This document shows positions 1-12,930 of a stretch of 64,000 nucleotides of DNA, piece after piece; position 1 is the first letter of the stretch, and every line of letters starts with the position of its first letter. The stretch lies in the NCBI RefSeq assembly GCF_035594125.1, contig NC_087176.1:19336591-19400590 (forward strand), given 5' to 3'. The position numbers and the translations under genes were made by a program. Origin of the DNA: Scylla paramamosain (taxonomy: Eukaryota > Arthropoda > Malacostraca > Decapoda > Portunidae). The notes beneath the pieces are model-generated. The model saw nothing but the letters and a program-made list of their open reading frames with translations, had not been told where the DNA came from and did not search any database.

Positions 1-265
1 GGAGGGAGAGAAGGGAGGAAGGAGGAAAGGGGAAAGGAGGGAGTGGAGGGAGGAGGAAGAGAGAGAGTGTGAAGGAGAAAGAGGGTAAAGGGAGGAAAGG
101 AGGAAGAAAGACAAGAGTGAAGAGAGGAGAGGATGAAAGTGGAAGGAATGATGAAGGGAGGGAGAAGAGAGAAAAGGAAGAATGAAGGAAGGGGAAAGAA
201 AGGAGGATTAAGGCAGGAGAGGGTGAGGGGAGGAGTGAGGGAAGGAAAGGGGAAGAAGAGAGTGA
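1..265. repeat. Polypurine (GGA/GAA-rich) low-complexity block
   Basis: Almost entirely G and A on the plus strand, with no fixed period. It continues past the left edge of the window. Confidence 0.9.
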
Positions 266-318
266 GTTGAAGGTCCGTTTCTGGGAAGGTCACGTTCTTG
301 TATATGACCTTTCATTAA

Positions 319-511
<193 letters not shown>

Positions 512-609
512 TATTATGCCAGTGCTCCATTGCTGAGTCGTGAAAAATTCAAAATAATATTCATTAAACAAATTTCAGGAATCAAAGATGAGATGCACAT
601 GAAAATGTA

Positions 610-610
<1 letters not shown>

Positions 611-703
<93 letters not shown>
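611..703. repeat. (CT)n microsatellite
   Basis: A 93-bp uninterrupted CT tract, in opposite sense to the (GA) tract that ends 100 bp upstream. Confidence 0.98.
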
Positions 704-706
<3 letters not shown>

Positions 707-851
707 TACACCAATCAATATATAGTTAAAGAGAATGTTACAAAATATTTTTACATATAATGTATCACTTTACAGGTTAAAGGGAACATTTTTAGTGTTT
801 CCTATCTAAAAGCCTAACTCTAAATGTTACTAACAATTGTTACTCTGGTGC

Positions 852-1158
852 TTATGGCAACCAGACGTTCACACATTCCTTGAATTGCTGCAGATTCATT
901 TTACTGAAGTCTATCTGTGCAGCAATTAAGGTGTTCCATAGTTCACTATAATGATGGACGTACTGGCGTTGATGGTGCCAAGTACGGCATCGACACTGAA
1001 ATAATTCAGCAGTCATTAAAGTGACAGCCCGGGTGGTCACTTGTGCCCGCCGCAGGGGCTGGCGGAGAGCTTGGAGATGCGGGATTCGCTGTTGTTGTAT
1101 TTTGTACATCACAGCGAGGCCCGCTACGTCCCTGCGATGTTGAAGGGAGTGAACATCG

Positions 1159-1164
<6 letters not shown>
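852..1164 (-). pseudogene. 3'-terminal fragment of a different non-LTR retrotransposon
   Basis: On the minus strand this frame begins at the edge of a (GA)n tract and reads LQHRRDVAGLAVMYK, QQQRIPHLQALRQPLRRAQ, RTWHHQRQYVHHYSELWN and a final FKECVNVWLP before TAA. The order 'HRR.VA.L.V.YK ... W(N) ... FK..VN.WL' is the C-terminal region after the RT in many arthropod LINEs, the same region as in the 15-17 kb element but from a clearly different family. Everything upstream (endonuclease and RT) is absent, as expected for 5' truncation. Confidence 0.6.
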
Positions 1165-3085
<1,921 letters not shown>

Positions 3086-3090
3086 AGGCA

Positions 3091-3387
<297 letters not shown>

Positions 3388-3662
3388 GGTTCTTTTGCAT
3401 CAAGTGATATTTGTAGTTTTCTATATTTATTCATCTTTCTTCTCCTCCTCCTCCTCCTCTTCCTTTAATTTTATTACTTTACAATTCGTCACTTTTTTTT
3501 TATAAGTTTGTATGTAAATAAATTTTTTTTATTTGCTTTTTTGTCCACTCAGAAAGTGGAAAGATTTCGTCATGCTTTGCATAAAAAAATAAAAAAATAT
3601 TGTTATTCCAAAATATGCAATACTTGATATTGGTATGGCTTTATTGCTTCCTTGTAGTGATT

Positions 3663-3723
<61 letters not shown>
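3663..3723. repeat. (GT)n microsatellite
   Basis: A 61-bp perfect tract. Confidence 0.98.
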
Positions 3724-3725
<2 letters not shown>

Positions 3726-4014
3726 CAATTTTCTTTCTTTGCTCCCATTTCCGCGTTTCTACGGTTTCACTCCTGATGATAATTAGAGTAGAATATATCA
3801 TCTCGTTTTTTACCCCTTCATGTTAGTGTTTTTATATTTTTTTTATTGATCTATTTATTTATTTGTTCGAATGAGTTTGATATACGTATCGTCTCGTGTT
3901 TCACTTGTTTTGGTATCTCATATAATCTTCTCATACTTTGCTCTTCTTCCTCTTTTTGCTCTTTGACTCTTGTTTTTATTTTTGCCCGATTTCTTTTTTT
4001 TTTTTTTGTATCTG

Positions 4015-4016
<2 letters not shown>

Positions 4017-4107
<91 letters not shown>

Positions 4108-4276
4108 TTTTTTTTTCGTTATTTTCATCGTCCTCCTACTGTTCGCTGTCTCCTGTTCGTCTCCTTCATCTTCTCTTCTTCCTCCTCTTCTTTGTCTCTC
4201 TTATATTATTATCATCGTCGTTCTCCTCCTCCTCCTCCTCCTCCTCCTCCTCCTCCTCCTCCTCCTCCTCCTCCTC
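4017..4276. repeat. (AT)n and (CTC)n microsatellites
   Basis: (AT) at 4017-4103 and (CTC) at 4222-4276 in a pyrimidine-rich neighbourhood. The 234-codon frame across both is compositional. Confidence 0.97.
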
Positions 4277-4433
4277 TGCCTTAGCTGTCTCGTGTCTCTT
4301 TATAAAAGATACGACAGAAGACCACAAACAGCCTCTTGGGAACAAACCTTCTCCTCCTCCTCCTCTTCCTCTTCCTCCTCCCTCCTCCTCATTTCCTTTA
4401 TACGCCGCCACCTTGTCACGTGACCGCCTCATG

Positions 4434-5960
4434 CAGAAGTCTTGTCTTATTCATGTCTTGGAAATTCTACAAGACGACTGTTTTGAGACGCGCCTTGATC
4501 CCCACACAGCTGTCATGGGATCTGATGACGTGTTTCTTCGGGAATGGTAGAGTACACACACATATGGTACATGTAGACTCCATTGTATCAGAAATGGTCA
4601 TGAGCTGCGAGGATGCTTAGGATTCTTGTGTTTCTAAAAGATGGAGGGCTAGTAAAGGGATATGTAATAGTTAAGGTGCTCATTATTTGCTTTATTAGTG
4701 AAGGGAAGGGTGTAAGGAGAGATGAGACAGACTCCCTTGTATTAGTAATATGTAACGTATGAGGGCGATGCATCTACTTGTCAACTCGCAAGGAAGTATG
4801 AATTTCTTAAGTGTTTCCTAAGGAGGGAAGAGTAAAAGATGATATAGTTCATCAGAGTCCTTTGCATTAGAAGTGTAGGGATCATAAAAGTAACACATCT
4901 GCTTATCACTTCGAGAAGACTGGATTTCTTGGGTGTTATCTTGAGAGAGGGAGAACTAAAGGGAGATACAGTTTTTGGGTTCTTTATTATTTCTTAGGTT
5001 TCTTAGCGGAGAGAAGATAACAGAGATACGCTACTTGTTTAATTAGGAACTTTAAAAAACGATGCATCTGCTTATCACTCACGAGAAAGTTTTTTTGTTT
5101 TATGTTTTCTCAGTAGACGAAAGAGTAGAGATATAATACTTGAGTTCTTTATTGTTCCGTAGAAATATAGACGTGGGCGATAGCACGAGAGATTTCTTAA
5201 AGCGAAGCACACCTTATTATTTGGAAACTTAATCGACATTTAAGCCTGAACATTTTGACAGGGACGCAAGTTTTTTTCTTTTTTTCATATAGCGACATCT
5301 GTAAAAGACATCGCGACTACACGTGTTGTTTGCCTTTTTCTAATATGTCAACCGTTTCGAGCCTTCATTGGTAAATGGGAGTACTCTACAGATGCGAAAG
5401 TTTCCCAACATTCGCTGTTTTTTTTTTTTTCTTTAACACGACTACTTTGGTGAGAAGTAGTGCAGGCGGTGTGTGCGTGAGGACAGAAGGACGAACATGA
5501 GGGAAAATATCACTTGCTACTAAAGGAAATGGAAGAGTCTCAAGCAGTCCAGCTATGTACTGGGAAAGACGATCATTTCGCTGAAATATACTGGAGGCGG
5601 TGTGTGCATGAGAACAGGAGGAGGACGAACATGGGGGGGAGGTGATGAAAGACTAATGGAAGTGTAAGGTAGAGACTCTCAAGTCTTCGAAGTAAGTAAT
5701 GGGAACTATTAAGGGCATTAGGTGTAAATAATGATAATGATAAGAAGGATAACGTTGATGGTGACACGTCGACAAATACTTATCAACAATTTGGGAAAAA
5801 AAAAAACAATCGATTAAGAGAATTTTTGGAGGGATGTGGTAAAGAATTATCTGGTGGTTTCTCATGAAGTTGCAGGGAAATGTTGGTTTTGGTGAGATAC
5901 AGAAGTGGATGAGTTTCAAGAAAATATATTGCATAACTGTGATTCAAATTTTTTTTTTCA
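4434..5960. other. Unique AT-rich DNA, no feature seen
   Basis: Mixed-composition sequence with scattered weak similarity between segments such as GCATCTGCTTATCACT (near 4888 and 5061), which hints at an old diverged tandem repeat around 4750-5110. No gene is seen. Confidence 0.5.
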
Positions 5961-6084
5961 CTCTAAATGAATACATTTCCAAAAACTAACGTCCAAAAAA
6001 TCGTGCAGTTTTCTTTAGTATTTGATCACTTTGCTGAACAAGAAAGAACCAAACTAATTGAGAAACATTATAGAACTGCACCTA

Positions 6085-6357
6085 CCCATTCACTCACACT
6101 CACTCACTCACTCACTCATCCACCACCCACCCACCCACCCACTCACTCACTCACTCACTCACTCACTCACCCACTCACTCACTCACTCACTCACTCACTC
6201 ACTCACTCACTCACTCACCCACCGACCCACCCACCCACTCACTCACCACCCACTCACTCACTCACCCACTCACTCACTCACTCACTCACTCACTCACTCA
6301 CTCACTCACCGATCCACCCACCCACTCACTCACCACCCACTCACTCACTCACTCCCT
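6085..6357. repeat. (CTCA)n / (CACC)n tetranucleotide array
   Basis: Runs of CTCACTCACTCA are interrupted by CACCCACCCACC blocks. The pattern CACCCACTCACTCACC(AC) recurs, showing duplication of a longer sub-block. Frames read poly-HSLT and are not genes. Confidence 0.97.
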
Positions 6358-7196
6358 CCAAGCAGGCAGACTTAATCAATAGGACACAATATACTTTTCT
6401 CCGAGGATTTAAAATGCATTATAGACGTGTAGGCTAAAAGCATTGTGGAATCGGAGACACATAGATACTCCATATTGTGATTCTCCTGGTTGGACATAAA
6501 AAAAGAAAGGAAAAGAATACGTGTCTCTTTAAAGTTTCTTTCCTGGATGAATTCCCTGACAGGCTCTCTTAATTGCATTGCATGTTCAGTTTGCAAGGTT
6601 CTATATTTATACCCAGAAAAGATCGTTTTCAATAGAAGTGAAATAAAAGTAAGGTACATGCAAGAAAGGAATGTAGGAGGATGAAAAGAATGTCGTTTTC
6701 AATTTACGTTTACAAAAAAAACAAACTAAAGAGTGTTAAGGTATTAACAGAGGGAATAGAAGAAGAAATGAAGGATGGAATAAAATTGATGTCATTCTGA
6801 ATTCCTGTGTCTGTTGAAGGGAAGAGAAACAAGGAGTGAACGAAGACACGAAGGAAGGGAGTAAAAGAATCTTGTGAATTTATTGATTGATGATTTAAAG
6901 TTACAAAAGAGAAGAAAGGGGAGGAATTAATTAAGAAAGGGAAAAGGAAATTAGATAATTATGTTATTTTTGATCAGTTTAGATGGTGTACATAACAATA
7001 CAGAAAACAAAGGAAGGAATGGATGAACAAGTAAAAATACGGAAAAGGAAATAGACAAAAAAAAAAGACAGGAAAACATATCTTTATAAAAAAAATGACT
7101 GAATCGCGACTTTCTCTAAAAAAAAAGAAAAAAAAGAAAAAACAATTAAAAATGGCAGGTAATAATCATTGCAAATCTATAAAATATATTTGATAG

Positions 7197-7200
<4 letters not shown>
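6358..7200. other. Unique A/T-rich DNA without a supported gene
   Basis: Two overlapping short frames (6372-6659 minus, 6490-6684 plus) have no recognisable content. The rest is A-rich. Confidence 0.5.

Positions 7201-7291
<91 letters not shown>
7201..7291. repeat. (CT)n microsatellite
   Basis: About 90 bp with one CA interruption near 7240. Confidence 0.98.
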
Positions 7292-7294
<3 letters not shown>

Positions 7295-7426
7295 GTAAAC
7301 GAATAAAAATCTTCCCAGGTGACTTTTTCAAACGGTACAGACAGTCAGATAGTGAAGCTCCTGAAGCGTCCTGAGACTGCTCTTCTAAATGCCCCCAGTG
7401 TCTCTCCGGGAAGCGTGAGGGCAGGG

Positions 7427-7592
7427 CGCGTATTCTGAAACACATTGTTCTCTCACCACCACTATTTTCCAAGGAGATGATTGACCTCTCAAAGTGTTTC
7501 TCCTGTCAGTAATGATGAAATCTTGTGTTCCTGCCACTAGAGCCATCAAAACACCTTAAAAACCTGAGTTACTTCAACTATAGGCTTTTGAA
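7427..7592 (-). repeat. SINE-like dispersed repeat, copy A
   Basis: On the minus strand it reads AAGCCTATAGTTGAAG, then TCTAGTGGCAGGAAC, CAGGAGAAACACTTTG, GTCAATCATCTCC and ending near ACAATGTGTTTCAGAATA. The same ordered blocks occur at 51132, 27423 and 34530 with moderate divergence, which defines an interspersed family. No tRNA-like A/B box was identified, so 'SINE-like' is only descriptive. Confidence 0.6.
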
Positions 7593-7613
7593 TGCAGTGC
7601 AGGAGTCGAGGGG

Positions 7614-7666
7614 AACATGGATCTGCGACACGGGAGAAGGAGGAGGAGGAGATGGAGAAGGAGATG
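7614..7666 (+). repeat. 53-bp direct repeat, copy 1
   Basis: Identical over 53 bp to 8372-8424 (starts AACATGGATCTGCGACACG and runs into a GGA-rich stretch). The copies lie 758 bp apart with some similarity just upstream (GGAGTsGAGG). Confidence 0.9.
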
Positions 7667-8170
7667 CGGCATAGTAGTGTTTCAGAATGGTCCAGAATAT
7701 GAGAGACGTGGTGGCGCTATCGTGCTGGGGTAAAGGACTTTGCTGTGTTGGAGCATTGCTGCCAGAGGAAAGGCTCTTTTATTCCATCCTTCCTCTTTCT
7801 TTTTTTTTTTAGCTGCGACGGCTCCAAGAAATGTGTTGCAGCTCCGTCTGTCAGAGCAATGTGCATGTTTGTCTTCCTCGAGCACGTGCTAGATCGCACA
7901 TAATTTTTTGGCTTCTTGAATTGACTCTTTTTGGGTTTATAGAATGTCAGAGCCTATTGCAAATTCAAAGATAAAGGTTCTATCTGAAGTTACCAATCAT
8001 TGTATAAATCATAAGAATATAAAAACATGAAAAAATAGGGAAAGTTGCAAGAAACCATCAGCCCTACACATGGCAGTCCCTGTATGAAACTGGATAGAAC
8101 AGTACTTTATTTAATTCTTGTTGGGTCTAGGAAGCGTCAAAGGGTATTCTGTTTTTTTATATACCATTCC

Positions 8171-8277
8171 GTCTTCTTCTTTTTCTTCTTCTTCTTCCTC
8201 TCCTCCTCCTCCTCCTACTCCTCCTCCTCCTCCTCCTCCTCCTCCTCCTCCTCCTCCTCCTCCTTCTCCTCCTCCTC
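8171..8277. repeat. (TTC)n to (TCC)n trinucleotide tract
   Basis: TTC units grade into TCC units, a typical TTC/TCC transition. Confidence 0.97.
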
Positions 8278-8371
8278 ATGGCACACTTTTCCCTGGCCTT
8301 CACGTATGGTAATTAAGTTTGTCTTGAGCTTAATTAACTGACACCTGTCTAATTGGCCAGGAGTGGAGGTA

Positions 8372-8424
8372 AACATGGATCTGCGACACGGGAGAAGGAG
8401 GAGGAGGAGATGGAGAAGGAGATG
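8372..8424 (+). repeat. 53-bp direct repeat, copy 2
   Basis: Identical partner of 7614-7666. The following sequence drifts into GGA/GAT/AAC low-complexity DNA. Confidence 0.9.
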
Positions 8425-8489
8425 AAGAAAAATTACAAGGACAACAATAATAGGAAGGAGGAAGAGGTGGGAGAGTAAGAAAAGGAAAA

Positions 8490-8743
<254 letters not shown>

Positions 8744-8976
8744 ACATTTAACATCAGGTCACGAGCACACAGCGAACATCAATATGGACCCAAGTCTCAA
8801 ACTCTCACATCAAATTACAATATAGAAATATATCTATATACAAGCACAGCCTCTGTTACCTTACAGAACTTTTCAGTCCCATGGATGTACCTGTGTACTG
8901 CTTTGTACATAACCATTGCTGCAACCTCTGCTCTTAACCTAATGACATTCATCCAAGTGTCCTTAATTCACTAAGG

Positions 8977-9840
8977 CCTTAATCCACACTATTTTCTTAA
9001 TTCATTGTCCTTAATCCACACTATTTTCTTAATTCATTGTCCTTAATCCACACTATTTTCTTAATTCATTGTCCTTAATCCACACTATTTTCTTAATTCA
9101 TTGTCCTTAATCCACACTATTTTCTTAATCTAGTGTCCTTAATCTAATGTCCTTAATCCAGACTATTTCCTTAATATAGTGTCCTTAATCCAGACTATAT
9201 CCTTAATATAGTGTCCTTAATCCAGGCTATTTTCTTAATCTAGTGTCCTTAATCCAGACTATATCCTTAATCTAGAGTCCTTAATCCAGACTTTTTCCTC
9301 AATCTGGTGTCCTTAATCCAGATTATTTTCTTAATCTATTGTCCTTAATCCAGACTATTTCCTTAATCTAATGTCCTTAATCTAGTGTCCTTAATCCAGA
9401 CTTAATGTAGTGTCCTTAATACTATCCTTAATCGTAGATTCCTTAATTATAATATCCTTAAGCCACAACATTTTCTTAATCTGTGTATAATCCTTAATGC
9501 AGACTATCTTCTTAATTTACTCTCCTTAATCTAGACTATTTTGTTTCTCTGCCATCCTTAAGACAATTTCCTTAATCACCTGTCGTTAATCCAGACCATT
9601 TTGTTAATGTATTATCCTTAATTTAGACTATTTTCGTGATTTATTATCTCTAATCCAGGTTATTTTCTTATGCAGACTATTTTCTTAACTAGTATCCTTA
9701 ATCCAGACTATTTTCTTAATCTACTATCCTTTATCTTGATAACCTTGATTTACTGTCCATAATCTTGATTTTCTTAGTCTAATATCCTTAATGAAGAACA
9801 CAGTTTTATATCCTTAATCCAGACTATTTTTTCTACTCTA
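8977..9840. repeat. CCTTAAT minisatellite, left block
   Basis: The first units are exact 32-bp repeats (starting 8977, 9009, 9041) built from CCTTAATCCACACT and ATTTTCTTAATTCATTGT. Later units decay into variants of CTTAATCCAGACTATTT-CTTAATCTAGTGTC with changing length, and degenerate towards 9840. This is ordinary tandem-repeat decay outward from a homogenised end. Confidence 0.9.
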
Positions 9841-9885
9841 TTGACTGCTCCTATTTTCGTTTTGGGATCTTCTTTGAGCGGGATT

Positions 9886-9891
9886 TTTATT
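9886..9891 (-). promoter_or_regulatory. AATAAA polyadenylation signal for the retropepsin-like gene
   Basis: Read on the minus strand, AATAAA lies about 80 nt past the stop codon at 9971. This is the usual placement for a short 3' UTR and supports the frame being transcribed. Confidence 0.45.
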
Positions 9892-9970
9892 CATGTATTT
9901 CTTGCCTCTGCTGACCTCCCTGATGGATAACAAATCGAAACAAAACAAAAAAATCAATCAATCAATAAAA

Positions 9971-11704
9971 TCAAGGCGGAGGCTGAGAGGACGCGGCACC
10001 TCTGGGCGTACGCAGACGGAGGACGTGAGTGAGGATGTCGAAGCGGTATCGTTTTCCGTTGAGCGTCAAGGTCATGGACAAATCATCATAATCTATCGCT
10101 GCTTGTAATTTACACAGCAGCGTTCGTCCAAACACGAAATCAAACCAGTGGCGCATGTATATCGTGTCCATCTTTCGCAGAGTGTCTGTGCCGCTGCCAA
10201 AGTGCAGCAGGACTCGTTTCGGCAGCACAGTCGATTTGCCTGTCCTGCACAGCATCTTGTCCTGACCAGTCTTAGTGATAGAGAATGTTGACGCGTTACC
10301 AGTGTTCACCATCACCGTCAGCGGCTCCTCGATGCCTAACGCTCGTGCGGCAAACATGAACGTTTTGCGTTGTGTGTCCGAAGGTTGTCTCCGCCGCAGA
10401 CGTTTTGGGTGACGCAGGAACAGGGTGCTGCTGTCGTCGGGATGGAACTCCTGCCGCACCTCGGCCTCCTGCAGGCGGCTCATGGACATAACTATTAGGT
10501 CCAAGGAGTGCTTCCTCACATCCCCGCGTACAATGACCGTCATGCGCGTGTTGACCGCCACGTAGCGACGCAGCATCACCACCACCTCGTCCAGCTCGAT
10601 CACGTCCAACTCCAGCATGCCAGCCCAGGTAAACAAGTATTTCTTTACCGTCTCTTGCTTGCCCGTGACGATTCCCAGCCTCTGGGCCAGTGTTAGCCTC
10701 ATGAGGCTGCATGAGGAGCCGCTGTCAAGCTGGACAAGGCACGCGTGGCCGCGCACGGTCGCGGACACCAGGTTTTCTTTCCCAATATTAAGACGGCACC
10801 ACCTGCTCACGTTCCTCTCCTTGCTGACTCTCTTGGCATCCACCATCAGCCTCACCACGTCGTCTTTGTACCACCCTCTCATCTTCCATCTCTTGATGCC
10901 GTGCTTAACGCATTGACAGCACTCCATCTTCCCCCCATTCTTTCGTTCTCTCCTGCCCTCCCCCCTGCTCTTCTTTGCCTGCTTCTCGTCGTCCTCCGCG
11001 TCCTGCCTCTTCCTCTTCCTGTCCTGCTTCGCGTCGTCGTCCTTAACCTGCCTCTTCCTCTTCTTGTCCTGCTTCTCTTCGTCCTCCGTGTCTAGCCTCT
11101 TCCTCTTCTTGTCCTGCTTCGCGTCGTCGTCCTTAACCTGCCTCTTCCTCTTCTTGTTCTGCTTCTCGTCGTCCTCCGTGTCTAGCCTCTTCCTCTTCTT
11201 GTCCTGCTTCTCGTCATCGTCCGTAACCTGCCTCTGCCTTTTCTTGTTCTGCTTCTCGTCGTCGTCATTAACCTGCCTCTTCCTTTTCTTGTCCTGGTTT
11301 TCCGTTTCCTCCGTGTCCTGTTTCTTCCTCTTGTTCTGTTTCTCGTCGTCGTCCTTGTTCTGCCTCTTTCTCTTCTTGGTGCGGTCCATAATCGGATGAA
11401 AACACTCCACGCTCATCGTTTTCTTGCCTTTGATGTCATTCCCGTCCCTCTGATTTTTGTGTTCTCGCCGGCTCGCGCGATGTTTCATCTCTGCACAGCC
11501 TTCAGTGACCGTCTTCTCGTGGCTGGTGCAGTCTTCGAGGCTCTCCAGCCGCCTCTTCTTCTTATTCGTGGTCAGTTTCTCCTTCCCGTTCCCCTTCTCA
11601 CCGAGGGTCTCTTGGGCGTCCATTGCTTGTCGCTTCCTCTTGTTGTTGTTGAATCTCTTATTATGGAGTGTTGTGCCAAAATCTTCAGTAGAAAATCCAG
11701 GCAT
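9971..11704 (-). CDS. Tandem retropepsin-like protein with charged repeat N-terminus (577 aa, intronless)
   Basis: This single uninterrupted frame starts at an ATG with an in-frame TAA four codons upstream and ends at TGA. Residues 1-109 are hydrophilic and Lys-rich. Residues 110-243 are nine imperfect 15-residue units alternating a KKRKR-type basic cluster with an Asp/Glu patch, which would act as multiple nuclear-localisation-like signals. Residues 262-265 hold a small Cys cluster (CCQC). Residues ~310-431 read as a retropepsin fold: hydrophobic strand, then DSGSS at 327-331, and a later DLIV segment near 402-405. Residues ~455-557 look like a second copy: VMVNTGNAS around 467, then FDFVFGRTLL at 521-530 and AAIDYDD at 535-541, matching the 'D-h-h-h-G ... 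hID' end of retropepsin-like domains. The second site has Asn where the catalytic Asp should be. Known: retropepsins act as dimers of one-Asp domains. Inferred: the two domains could pair intramolecularly with a single catalytic Asp. The cellular role is not recognised; a domesticated retroelement protease is one option. Confidence 0.72.
   Translation of the reverse strand: MPGFSTEDFGTTLHNKRFNNNKRKRQAMDAQETLGEKGNGKEKLTTNKKKRRLESLEDCTSHEKTVTEGCAEMKHRASRREHKNQRDGNDIKGKKTMSVECFHPIMDRTKKRKRQNKDDDEKQNKRKKQDTEETENQDKKRKRQVNDDDEKQNKKRQRQVTDDDEKQDKKRKRLDTEDDEKQNKKRKRQVKDDDAKQDKKRKRLDTEDEEKQDKKRKRQVKDDDAKQDRKRKRQDAEDDEKQAKKSRGEGRRERKNGGKMECCQCVKHGIKRWKMRGWYKDDVVRLMVDAKRVSKERNVSRWCRLNIGKENLVSATVRGHACLVQLDSGSSCSLMRLTLAQRLGIVTGKQETVKKYLFTWAGMLELDVIELDEVVVMLRRYVAVNTRMTVIVRGDVRKHSLDLIVMSMSRLQEAEVRQEFHPDDSSTLFLRHPKRLRRRQPSDTQRKTFMFAARALGIEEPLTVMVNTGNASTFSITKTGQDKMLCRTGKSTVLPKRVLLHFGSGTDTLRKMDTIYMRHWFDFVFGRTLLCKLQAAIDYDDLSMTLTLNGKRYRFDILTHVLRLRTPRGAASSQPPP
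10976..11377 (-). repeat. Coding 45-bp minisatellite in the retropepsin-like gene
   Basis: Nine tandem units encode residues 110-243. Most are 15 codons long; the second unit is one codon shorter. Each unit joins a KKRKR-like basic block to an Asp/Glu block ending EKQ or AKQ plus N, D or A. Every length change is a multiple of three, so the frame is kept, as expected if the protein is under selection. Two unit types (QVKDDDAKQD and LDTEDxEKQ) alternate in the middle, which suggests duplication of a two-unit block. Confidence 0.8.
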
Positions 11705-11811
11705 TGCACAGTCTTACTGGGAACCTGTTCGTCAGAGGGTATGGTATACCTTTGCGCCCCCTTCTTGGAGCGCTCAGCAGCTTGGAGCTAAAGACTTCGG
11801 CACCCACCAGG

Positions 11812-11900
11812 AGCACCAATCAGAGGCCTCGATTCTAGAATGTGATAAGGTCTTTAGCCAATCAGATACAAGAATGAAACAAAATATAAAATTATGATTA
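11812..11900 (-). promoter_or_regulatory. Possible promoter of the retropepsin-like gene
   Basis: Within 110-200 nt upstream of the ATG there are two CCAAT motifs (near 11816 and 11859, in the CCAAT orientation on the plus strand), a TTCTAGAA palindrome near 11833 that fits a two-unit heat-shock-element core, and an AT-rich TATA-like segment near 11882-11896. These are motif matches only; no start site can be assigned. Confidence 0.25.
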
Positions 11901-11904
11901 TTTT

Positions 11905-12670
11905 TCATTAGCGGCAGTGATGCACTTTTCAATGAATTATGCTGAATCACTGCAATGAAGACTCCTTTCAAAAGCATAGAAGTAATACATTTATTTGATT
12001 TAGTATATTTAATTCTCTAAATATTAATTCTATCAGTCACTTATCTGTGTTATTTGGCTCACAATTCGTACATCAGCAGCTGTACACTAATATCGCACTA
12101 ACATTTGGCGCCACCACGGTCTGTCAGCCATTTAGAGCCGTGGAAAACCTCGCCAACAATGCCCATTCACACAACGTAACTGACGTGTAGTTTTGGCTCA
12201 GCTAAAATGACTTCCACTGCCACATTCTCGTGTCACTGTGCCGAGGAGAGCAAGTTCAGTCCCGCGCTTACAATGCCAAGGGTAGAACTCGAGCCGTGAC
12301 CCTTACGTGCATCAGTGAGGAAGCAGGAAGAGCAGGAGGGGGATCATTATGAGCTGAGGACACAGTATGCTTGGCTTGTGTGCGTTTTAAGCCATTATTA
12401 TCTAAGTTATAAGATTTTCTTAACGAATGAGTTGGTGCAAGTAGTGTCCCCTACCTGGCGGGCAGTACCTCTCGCCCAAGAGAACATTCCTTTCATTGTC
12501 TGTGTAACTTAACGTTGTTGTGGCGTGAGCAGACGCATGTTAATGGGAGGTCATTGAACTGGAGAGGGGGGGAAGACGTTTGATGAAAGGAGTAATACTG
12601 TAAGCTAGTTTCCACAAGTGTCGGATGTGCTTGAATCATTCTTTGTTGTGCAGTGTTTTTGAGACATAGA
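11905..12670. other. Unique DNA upstream of the retropepsin-like gene
   Basis: No repeats or convincing frames. A TTTGGCGCC palindromic site lies near 12106. The region could contain distal regulatory sequence for the minus-strand gene. Confidence 0.35.
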
Positions 12671-12676
12671 CGTTAA

Positions 12677-12684
12677 TTTGGCGC
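12677..12684 (+). promoter_or_regulatory. E2F-like site TTTGGCGC
   Basis: TTTGGCGC matches the E2F consensus TTTSSCGC. It lies about 45 bp upstream of an ATG (12722/12725) that opens MAPGGRKLQTA before running into a (CT)n tract. This is motif evidence only; the short frame has no recognised homologue. Confidence 0.2.
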
Positions 12685-12753
12685 GCTCAAAAACACGCGA
12701 AAATTTGACTACTGGGGCAGAATGATGGCTCCGGGAGGCCGAAAACTGCAGAC

Positions 12754-12755
<2 letters not shown>

Positions 12756-12810
<55 letters not shown>
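12756..12810. repeat. (CT)n microsatellite
   Basis: A 55-bp tract directly before TTTTCCAG. Confidence 0.98.
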
Positions 12811-12815
<5 letters not shown>

Positions 12816-12819
12816 CCAG

Positions 12820-12930
12820 GAGGGGCACCTGACAAGGGCAACAAAATTACGAAGAAAAATGTCCCCTGAAGTGCCGGTCCCTAAACAGAGTCGGAAACGA
12901 TCGTCAACAATTGTGGGAGGAGTGTCTTGA
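12820..12930 (+). other. Possible terminal exon following (CT)n and TTTTCCAG
   Basis: A (CT)n tract (12756-12810) ends in ATTTTCCAG, a strong 3' splice-site pattern. The following 36 codons are open and basic (EGHLTRATKLRRKM, then SPEVPVPKQSRKRSS) before TGA. A second frame in the same place also reads like protein for 15 codons (GAPDKGNKITKKNVP), so the signal is ambiguous. Confidence 0.2.

Noticed and set aside
3846..4550. 234-codon plus-strand frame
   Set aside because: Made of (AT)n and (CTC)n translation (poly-YI, poly-S). The remaining part has no domain.
6085..6357. A CRISPR-like or regulatory array of CTCA/CACC blocks
   Set aside because: It is a simple tetranucleotide repeat without spacers of unique sequence.
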